Shown: positions 1 through 4,779 of the stretch, piece after piece
How positions within the stretch are numbered: the stretch's first letter is position 1
Layout of the letters: the number at the start of each line of letters is the position of its first letter
Source: UBA4744 sp035282865
GTDB lineage: Bacteria; Actinomycetota; Acidimicrobiia; Spongiisociales; UBA4744
Length of the DNA: 8,036 nt
Direction: 5' to 3'
Assembly: GCA_035282865.1 (NCBI GenBank)
Contig: DATEVB010000251.1
Span: forward strand, 1 to 8,036
Translations under genes and position numbers: made by a program
Notes under the pieces: generated by a model
Told to the model about the DNA's origin: nothing
What the model saw: the letters and a program-made list of their open reading frames with translations, nothing else
Database searches by the model: none

Positions 1-1102
1 GGCGGCGTAGCCGGTGCCGGGCGAACGCCTCCCGGGCGTTGGTCCGTGCCGTCTCCAGCAGCCGGCGCTTTGCTCCGCGTTGTGGAACACGCAACGACAC
101 CTGTGCACCACGCCGTTCCCTGAGCCACGCGGCCCAGAGACCGGCATCGGGTGGCAGCTCCTGCACCAGCACGGCCTTGGGAGGCCGGTCCTCACCGTAG
201 AGCTCACGCAGCATGCTGGCGATCACCTCACCGGTGGTGACATCCTCAACCTTGTCGAGCACCGTGCCCAGCCTTCCCACCACCCGGCCGCGGCGCACCG
301 TGAGGACCTGCACGGCAGCTTCGAGATCGTCTTCTTCGAGGGCGATGAGGTCGAAATCCTCCGGACGGTCGGTGACCACCTCCTGGCGGGCGATCGCTCT
401 CTGGACGTCATGGAGTCGATCACGGAACCTGGCGGCTTGTTCGTAGGCGAGCTCATCGGCGGCCTTCGCCATGCTGGTGCGCAATTGTTTGACGATCTGG
501 TCGGTATCACCACCGAGAAAGCGGGCCAGCCCATCAACGTAGCTCTGGTATTCACCGGGCGACACCTCGCCCACACAGGGACCGGAGCATTTCTCGATGT
601 GGAACAAAAGGCACGGTCTTCCCTGTGCCTTCTGCCGCCGGAACAGCCCGTCGGAGCAGGTCCGGATCGGAAAGGTCTTGAGCAGTTCATCGAGGGTCTT
701 GCGGACGGAGTAAGTGTGGGCGTACGGACCGAAGTACTCGGTGCCCTTTCGCTTCCGGCCTCGCATGACCCGCGCCTGCGGCCATTCGTCGGAGCGGGTG
801 ATGGCCAGGTACGGGTAGCTCTTGTCGTCCCGAAGCCGGATATTGAACCGGGGACGGTGCTGTTTGATCAGTGAATACTCGAGCATCAAAGCCGCCACTT
901 CACTCTCCGTCACGATCCACTCGATGCTGTCGGCGGCATCGACCATCGCCTGGGTGCGCGCTTGGAGGTCAGTACCGAAGTAGTTGGCCACCCGTTTGCG
1001 AAGCGAATTGGCCTTGCCGACGTAGAGCACCTGTCCATGCAGGTCGCGGAACAGATAGGCGCCCGGGACATCGGGGATTTCGGCGGAGGCGGGACGTCGC
1101 AT
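1..1102 (-). CDS. uvrC: UvrABC excinuclease subunit C, N-terminal part (3' end beyond window)
   Basis: UvrC makes the dual incisions around a lesion marked by UvrB in cytoplasmic nucleotide-excision repair. I translated the minus strand from 1102 to the window edge and found 367 codons with no stop. The N-terminus reads MRRPASAEIPDVPGAYLF, followed by a GIY-YIG nuclease domain (about residues 9-90) with YVGK at 27-30, R37 and E75 (in ALMLEYSLIK) where the family has its catalytic Arg and Glu. Four cysteines, C149, C164, C172 and C176, match the spacing of the Fe-S-type cysteines of other UvrC proteins. A UVR (UvrB-binding) helical pair follows at about 200-236, then the start of the RNase H-like part. 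The C-terminal nuclease residues and HhH tail lie outside; the family is usually about 600-680 aa. The ATG at 1102 was chosen because the conserved domain starts within ten residues. No Shine-Dalgarno sequence is visible; a TACACT hexamer lies 9 nt upstream, which suggests a leaderless transcript. Confidence 0.97.
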   Translation of the reverse strand, partial: MRRPASAEIPDVPGAYLFRDLHGQVLYVGKANSLRKRVANYFGTDLQARTQAMVDAADSIEWIVTESEVAALMLEYSLIKQHRPRFNIRLRDDKSYPYLAITRSDEWPQARVMRGRKRKGTEYFGPYAHTYSVRKTLDELLKTFPIRTCSDGLFRRQKAQGRPCLLFHIEKCSGPCVGEVSPGEYQSYVDGLARFLGGDTDQIVKQLRTSMAKAADELAYEQAARFRDRLHDVQRAIARQEVVTDRPEDFDLIALEEDDLEAAVQVLTVRRGRVVGRLGTVLDKVEDVTTGEVIASMLRELYGEDRPPKAVLVQELPPDAGLWAAWLRERRGAQVSLRVPQRGAKRRLLETARTNAREAFARHRLRR

Positions 1103-1111
1103 GCCCGGCCC

Positions 1112-1126
1112 AGTGTACCGAGGGTG
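1112..1126 (-). promoter_or_regulatory. uvrC: Candidate uvrC promoter element (-10-like TACACT plus upstream CACCCTC)
   Basis: On the minus strand TACACT (1117-1112) lies 9 nt before the uvrC ATG, the distance expected for a leaderless start. CACCCTC sits just upstream (1126-1120). No good -35 is present at 16-18 bp. The same two words occur in the same order before uvrA (7637-7621). The assignment is inferred from position and resemblance only. No actinobacterial or Bacillus-type LexA box was recognised here by eye. Confidence 0.3.
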
Positions 1127-1198
1127 AAAGTTGCTCCATGGTCGCCATCCGCACGCCGGCCACGAGTAGTGTCGGCGGGTACGACAAATCGAGGAGAT

Positions 1199-1203
1199 GG
1201 AGG
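1199..1203 (+). promoter_or_regulatory. Shine-Dalgarno site that fixes the start at 1208
   Basis: GGAGG ends 4 nt before the ATG at 1208; a second purine run, GAGGAG, lies at 1191-1196. This supports 1208 over the in-frame ATG at 962, which would place the first 47 codons inside uvrC on the opposite strand and give a non-membrane N-terminus unlike the rest of the protein. Confidence 0.6.
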
Positions 1204-1207
1204 CGTC

Positions 1208-1828
1208 ATGGCCGTTCCCGAATCACAACGCTTCACGATTGGTGAGGCGCTGAGCTACGGGTGGAAGAAATTGCAGGAGAACATTGGCCCGCTGGTCTCT
1301 GCGGCCGTGGCCATCCTGGCGGTCAACCTCCTCTTCTGGCTACTGGGACGCGGTTTCCTGGCCGGTCTCATGAGTCTGATCGGGTGGTTCGTTTCGATCC
1401 TGATCTCGATGGGTTTGATCCGGATCGCCCTCAAGATCGTCGACGGCCAACCGGTCGAGACGGCCGATTTGTTCCAACGAGCCGACCAAGCGCTGCCCTA
1501 CTTCGTCGCCTCGGTCATCGTCGGGGTCATGGTCGGCGTCGGGTTTATCTTCCTCATCGTCCCGGGAATCTACCTGGCGGTCACCTTTGGCTTCTTCGGC
1601 TACAACATCGTCGACAAGGAACACGGGATCGTGGAGAGCATCGAGCAAAGCGCCGCTATCACCAAGGCTCAGAAATGGGATCTTTTTGCGTTCGGCGTGG
1701 CGTTGTTTTTCTTCAATCTGCTCGGTGCCATCGCCCTTGGAGTGGGTTTGTTGATCACCGTCCCCGTTTCTCTGCTGGCGATGGCCTACGTGTACCGGAA
1801 GATCAGCGGCGAGCCGGTCACGCCCTAG
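1208..1828 (+). CDS. Uncharacterised polytopic membrane protein, 206 aa
   Basis: I recognise the general type but not a function. The protein opens with a short cytoplasmic, amphipathic stretch (FTIGEALSYGWKKLQENIGP, residues 9-28). Hydrophobic segments follow at about 29-46, 50-76, 97-130 (a hairpin turning at FLIVPGIYL, 115-123) and 159-195 (probably two helices). A polar loop, about 132-157, carries IVESIEQSAAITKAQKW. The pattern of a helical hairpin with a central PG, then a loop of the form 'E(S/A)...S...(T)K...KW', then GxGLLxTxP is typical of small integral membrane proteins of the DUF975, YciC and GPDPase-membrane-domain kind. Their roles are mostly unknown, and I would not assign one. 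The start at 1208 has a good GGAGG. The gene diverges from uvrC and converges on the methyltransferase, the stop codons overlapping. It appears to be monocistronic. Confidence 0.88.
   Translation: MAVPESQRFTIGEALSYGWKKLQENIGPLVSAAVAILAVNLLFWLLGRGFLAGLMSLIGWFVSILISMGLIRIALKIVDGQPVETADLFQRADQALPYFVASVIVGVMVGVGFIFLIVPGIYLAVTFGFFGYNIVDKEHGIVESIEQSAAITKAQKWDLFAFGVALFFFNLLGAIALGVGLLITVPVSLLAMAYVYRKISGEPVTP
1825..1828. other. Overlapping stop codons of convergent genes (CTAG)
   Basis: The palindrome CTAG gives TAG to the membrane protein on the plus strand (1826-1828) and TAG to the methyltransferase on the minus strand (1827-1825). There is no intergenic space for a dedicated terminator, so each transcript must end inside, or antisense to, its neighbour. 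Confidence 0.95.
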
Positions 1829-2523
1829 CGCCTGGTCCAGCGCACGCCCAGCAAGCGCGGGATGTGAACCTGGGAGGCCAGGAGGGGGTCCTCGGTGGAG
1901 GGCGGCACCCCCCGCTCGACGGTCCGTTCCAGCGACCAGCCGGCATCGGCCGCGGCGTTGAGAAGGGTGGCCAGCGGACGGTGGTAAAAGGTCACCCGGC
2001 TCTGACCGGCCGGTTCTTCGGTGGAGCCGTCCGCGAGGTAGGCGCCCCACCGCCAGAAAACTTCGCCGTCGGTCCAATCGACCACCGGGCCGGATTCGGG
2101 TGCCGTGAACAGCGGATGGTTGACCACCAGCGCCAGTGAACCACCGCTTCGAACCACCTCAGCCAGAGCCGCGAAGAAGGAGGCGAGGTCGGCGAGGTGT
2201 TCCACGACCAGGCTGGCGTAGGCGCCGTCGAAAACACCGGGGCGGATCCAGGCGAGGTTCGGCAACCGGCACCCGACCACCGGGCCCTCCGCTTGCGCCC
2301 GCCGTAATAACGCCAGGTTGAGGTCGCATCCGATGGCCCTCGCACCCGCCTCGACCACCGCCCGCATGACACGGCCTTCCCCGCATCCGGCATCGAGGTA
2401 GCTGTTTCCCGGCTGAGGATCGAGCAGGTCGACCAGGAGAGGCAAGACCTCCTCCAGGTAGGCAGGATCATCCGCCACCTCTCGCATCCACCATCTCGCC
2501 AAGTCGTCCCAATCCGTTCCCAT
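1825..2523 (-). CDS. Class I SAM-dependent methyltransferase, 232 aa
   Basis: A soluble, cytoplasmic Rossmann-fold methyltransferase of the Methyltransf_11/25 type. The N-terminus is a tryptophan-rich helical cap (WDDLARWWMREVADDPAY, residues 5-22). Motif I, LDAGCGEGR (43-51), is the SAM-binding glycine-rich loop. D67 in GCDLN is the likely acidic residue that holds the SAM ribose. FDGAYASLVVEHLAD is the motif IV region, and EVVRSGGSLALVVNHP matches the strand-turn-strand after it. The C-terminal FYHRPLATLLNAAADAGW resembles the end of many small UbiE-like enzymes. The methyl acceptor cannot be read from the sequence. The ATG at 2521-2523 is used because the family similarity begins there; no strong Shine-Dalgarno sequence precedes it. 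The gene lies on the same strand as uvrA and uvrC but is separated from both by plus-strand genes, so it needs its own promoter in the spacer shared with the GT-C-like pair. Confidence 0.9.
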   Translation of the reverse strand: MGTDWDDLARWWMREVADDPAYLEEVLPLLVDLLDPQPGNSYLDAGCGEGRVMRAVVEAGARAIGCDLNLALLRRAQAEGPVVGCRLPNLAWIRPGVFDGAYASLVVEHLADLASFFAALAEVVRSGGSLALVVNHPLFTAPESGPVVDWTDGEVFWRWGAYLADGSTEEPAGQSRVTFYHRPLATLLNAAADAGWSLERTVERGVPPSTEDPLLASQVHIPRLLGVRWTRR

Positions 2524-2575
2524 GGGTCGTGAGGTTCCCAGGCCGGAGCGAATCTCGCCAGTCGGTGCTCAATCA

Positions 2576-2604
2576 TTGGCCCCCGACGCCGACAATGACA
2601 CAAT
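2576..2604 (+). promoter_or_regulatory. Candidate promoter for the tandem GT-C-like genes
   Basis: TTGGCC (2576-2581) and CACAAT (2599-2604) are separated by 17 bp, giving modest -35/-10 resemblance. An ATG lies at 2612, 7 nt after the -10, which would be a leaderless start. A second -10-like word, GACAAT (2591-2596), lies 6 nt before the ATG at 2603. No Shine-Dalgarno sequence precedes either ATG. The spacer must also contain the methyltransferase promoter, which I could not identify. Confidence 0.3.
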
Positions 2605-3706
2605 GCCCTCCATGCAACCCGCTGCACCTGGAGTGTCTCGCCGGCAGGACCTCCGGCACCTGGCGGCATGGTTCCTGGTCGGGGTGGTGGTCGCCGTATT
2701 GCTGCAGTGGCTCCAGGTGCGAGCCCTGGGGGGTGACTGGACCGGCTTGGTGAACGCCGGGCAACAATCGTCACTGCGCTCCCTGATCGAGGCGGAACTC
2801 GGTCCGGTGGCGACCGTCGAGCAAGCCGGACACGATGGCCAGTTCTCTTTTCTGATCGCCCTCGATCCGCTCGGACAGGGACCGGCCTCCGATCTCTTCG
2901 ACCACGGCGCCTACCGCTACCGCCGCATCCTGCTCCCGGCCCTCGGGGGTGGTTTTGGTCTGTGGGGTGGGAAAGCTGCTCTGCTGGGGCTGGTGGTGTG
3001 GACGGCGGTGGGCATGGGTCTGGCAACCGCGGCGATAGCCGACCTCGGAGGGGATATGGGGACCCGCCCGTGGGTCGTGGCCGGAGTGCTCGCCAACCCC
3101 GGCGTATGGTTGTCGGTCCAGCTTCTTACTCCCGACGTGCTCGCCCTCGGACTGGCGCTGACCGGCGCTGCGTTGTGGCGCCGGGGGCTCCGCACCTGGG
3201 GGATGGTGACGCTGGCACTCGCTGCCCTCGCCAAAGACCAGTACCTGTTGGTGGCGACCGGTCTGGCCGGTTGGGAGTGGTTCCGGGCCCATCGCCGCCC
3301 GGCGGTGGCACTCGTGCTGGGGGCGGTTACACCGCTGGCCATGTGGTCGATCTGGTTGACGGCCACCATGGGAGAGGGGCTCACCCCGCGCGGCAACTTC
3401 TCCCTCCCGCTGGTCGGCATTCTCGACGCGGCCAAAGGATGGGCCGTCACCGGGGCGAAGGACGTGACCTTCTCGCTCATTGCCACCGGTGGTTTGCTGC
3501 TGGCGGCCCTCGTCCCGCTCTTGGTGCGATCCGCCTTCTTGAAGTGGCTCACCTGGCCCTGGGTAGTCCTGGCGGTGGTCTCCTCAGGATGGGTCTGGAA
3601 CCTTGGCAACAACTCCCTGCGGGTCTTCGCCCCGCTCCTGACCGTGGCGGTGCTCGGTGCGGGCAGCCTGATTGGACCGAGGTCACCCGTGGAAGCACCG
3701 GCATGA
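2603..3706 (+). CDS. Polytopic membrane protein, putative GT-C-type glycosyltransferase (paralogue A)
   Basis: About 367 aa. Arginines at 13, 14 and 18 precede the first membrane helix (about 20-39), placing the N-terminus inside. A long outside loop (about 40-115) contains GHDGQ (76-80), D88-P89 and YRYRR (104-108). This layout recalls GT-C-fold glycosyltransferases, in which an Asp in the first outer loop acts on a polyprenyl-phosphate sugar. The GxDGQ-(F/Y)-xxx(I/L)AxDP and YR(Y)xR words resemble the AZOBR_p60025-type 'cell surface glycopolymer formation' proteins, as I remember that family. Several hydrophobic helices follow, with the short loops KDQYLL (211-216) and, near the C-terminus, GNNSLRVFAP (335-344). 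The start is uncertain: 2603 is chosen, 2612 is equally plausible, and the ATG at 2522 is rejected. The stop overlaps the next start as ATGA, so the two genes form an operon. The sugar and acceptor are unknown, and enzyme activity is inferred only. Confidence 0.8.
   Translation: MPSMQPAAPGVSRRQDLRHLAAWFLVGVVVAVLLQWLQVRALGGDWTGLVNAGQQSSLRSLIEAELGPVATVEQAGHDGQFSFLIALDPLGQGPASDLFDHGAYRYRRILLPALGGGFGLWGGKAALLGLVVWTAVGMGLATAAIADLGGDMGTRPWVVAGVLANPGVWLSVQLLTPDVLALGLALTGAALWRRGLRTWGMVTLALAALAKDQYLLVATGLAGWEWFRAHRRPAVALVLGAVTPLAMWSIWLTATMGEGLTPRGNFSLPLVGILDAAKGWAVTGAKDVTFSLIATGGLLLAALVPLLVRSAFLKWLTWPWVVLAVVSSGWVWNLGNNSLRVFAPLLTVAVLGAGSLIGPRSPVEAPA
3703..3706 (+). other. ATGA stop/start overlap coupling the two paralogues
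   Basis: The ATG of the second gene (3703-3705) overlaps the TGA of the first (3704-3706). Such overlaps usually allow a terminating ribosome to restart on the next gene. No strong Shine-Dalgarno sequence is seen upstream (the local sequence reads ggaagcaccggc), so translation of the second protein probably depends on the first. Confidence 0.85.
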
Positions 3707-4779
3707 CCGGGTCCGCGGGGACTCTGCCGCGCCTGTCCCTCCGCCGGCTGGCCGGGTGGTTCTTCGTCGGTGTGTTGGTGGCCGGTTTCGCCCTGTGGAG
3801 CCAGCTGCGAACCGTCGACGGTGAACTGGCCTTTGTGCTGCGGGTCGGCAACGAGTCGGCTGCCCGCCCGCTCATCGAAGAGGAGCTGGGACCCATCCCG
3901 TTGACCGAAGGCCTCGGGCACGACGGGCAGTACTCGTATCTGATCGCTCGCGATCCGTTCGGGCTCAACGACCTCCCGGACCTGGCCGACGACGGCGCCT
4001 ACCGGTATCGGAGGGCGCTGTACGGATGGTTGGCGGGGGGATTCGGGCTGTTTTCACCGCGGGCGGTGCTGGTCGGGCTGGTGGCATGGACGGTGATCGG
4101 GTTCGGAGCCGCTACCGCGGTAACTGCCGACGTCGCATCACTACTTGGCGCCCGATCGTGGGCGGTGCTGGGCGTGCTCGGCAACCTCGGCCTCTGGCTG
4201 TCGGTACAGCTGGCTACCGCCGATGCGCTGGCGATGGCGCTGGCGATGCTGGCCGTCAGCCTGGCGCTCCGGCGGCGGACCGGGTGGGCGGTGTTGGCTC
4301 TGGCTGCGGCGACCCTCACTAAAGACGCCTACCTGCTGTTTGCCATCGGAATGGCCGGATGGATGTTCTTCGAGGACCGGCGGCGCCCGGCCATCGCCGT
4401 GGCCCTCGTTCCGGCCCTTCCTCTGGCACTCTGGATCGGCTGGCTGTCCTGGCAGGTCGGCGACGGCCTGTCCGCCAAGGATAATTTCTCGTGGCCGCTG
4501 GTCGGCTTGGTGGAATCCTTCTCGGAGTGGGAGAGCGCCGGCGATCTGGTGCAGGCGCTGGTGGCGTTGGCGGCACTGGTCGGGGCGCTGATTGTGGTCG
4601 TGTTAACCCGCTATCGGTTGATCGCGTGGTTGACGATCCCCTGGGTGGTGGTGGCGGCGGCCTCGTCGGTGGTGGTGTGGGGGGACGGGAACAACGCGGT
4701 CCGAGCCTTTGCTCCGCTGTGGTTGTTGGCGTGGCTGGGAGCCGGATGGTGGGTGCAGCCCCGGTCTGCCCAGGTCTAA
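3703..4779 (+). CDS. Polytopic membrane protein, putative GT-C-type glycosyltransferase (paralogue B)
   Basis: 358 aa, clearly homologous to the preceding gene over its whole length; by eye roughly 40-45% of residues match, not computed. The order is the same: arginines 10, 14 and 15, a first membrane helix (about 16-35), an outer loop with GHDGQ (72-76), D84-P85 and YRYRR (100-104), then several helices, KDAYLL (207-212) and GNNAVRAFAP (329-338). The residues kept in both copies are the best candidates for the active site and the lipid-sugar binding site. As with paralogue A, a GT-C-like role in transferring sugar from a lipid carrier at the outer face of the membrane is inferred from topology and motifs, not shown. 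The proteins could act as a heterodimer or use different substrates. The ATG at 3703 is the first one before the conserved helix and overlaps the upstream stop. The gene converges on uvrA with overlapping stops. Confidence 0.82.
   Translation: MTGSAGTLPRLSLRRLAGWFFVGVLVAGFALWSQLRTVDGELAFVLRVGNESAARPLIEEELGPIPLTEGLGHDGQYSYLIARDPFGLNDLPDLADDGAYRYRRALYGWLAGGFGLFSPRAVLVGLVAWTVIGFGAATAVTADVASLLGARSWAVLGVLGNLGLWLSVQLATADALAMALAMLAVSLALRRRTGWAVLALAAATLTKDAYLLFAIGMAGWMFFEDRRRPAIAVALVPALPLALWIGWLSWQVGDGLSAKDNFSWPLVGLVESFSEWESAGDLVQALVALAALVGALIVVVLTRYRLIAWLTIPWVVVAAASSVVVWGDGNNAVRAFAPLWLLAWLGAGWWVQPRSAQV
4776..4779. other. Overlapping stop codons of convergent genes (CTAA)
   Basis: Plus-strand TAA (4777-4779) ends paralogue B, and minus-strand TAG (4778-4776) ends uvrA. 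As at 1825-1828, no space is left for a terminator between the two genes. Confidence 0.95.

Noticed and set aside
14..874. Long plus-strand open frame (286 aa) opposite uvrC
   Set aside because: It is antisense to an intact, well-conserved uvrC frame, has no recognisable domain, and is of a kind expected in GC-rich coding DNA.
962..1207. Upstream in-frame extension of the 206-aa membrane protein
   Set aside because: It overlaps the start of uvrC, adds a non-conserved basic stretch, and a good GGAGG marks the ATG at 1208.
2522..2602. ATG at 2522 as start of paralogue A
   Set aside because: It overlaps the methyltransferase start codon on the other strand, leaves no room for promoters, and the added 27 residues are polar and unlike the family N-terminus.
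1992..3026. 344-codon minus-strand frame overlapping the methyltransferase and paralogue A
   Set aside because: It is out of frame with the recognisable methyltransferase, Pro/Arg-rich in composition, and crosses two real genes and a promoter region.
2962..3702. Upstream part of a 605-codon frame continuous with paralogue B, suggesting a fusion
   Set aside because: This stretch is a shifted-frame shadow of paralogue A with Gly/Arg-rich, non-membrane composition; paralogue B begins at the ATGA overlap at 3703.
2917..3921. 334-codon minus-strand frame under the GT-C-like genes
   Set aside because: It is antisense to two homologous membrane proteins, low-complexity Pro/Arg/Ser/Thr-rich, with no domain.
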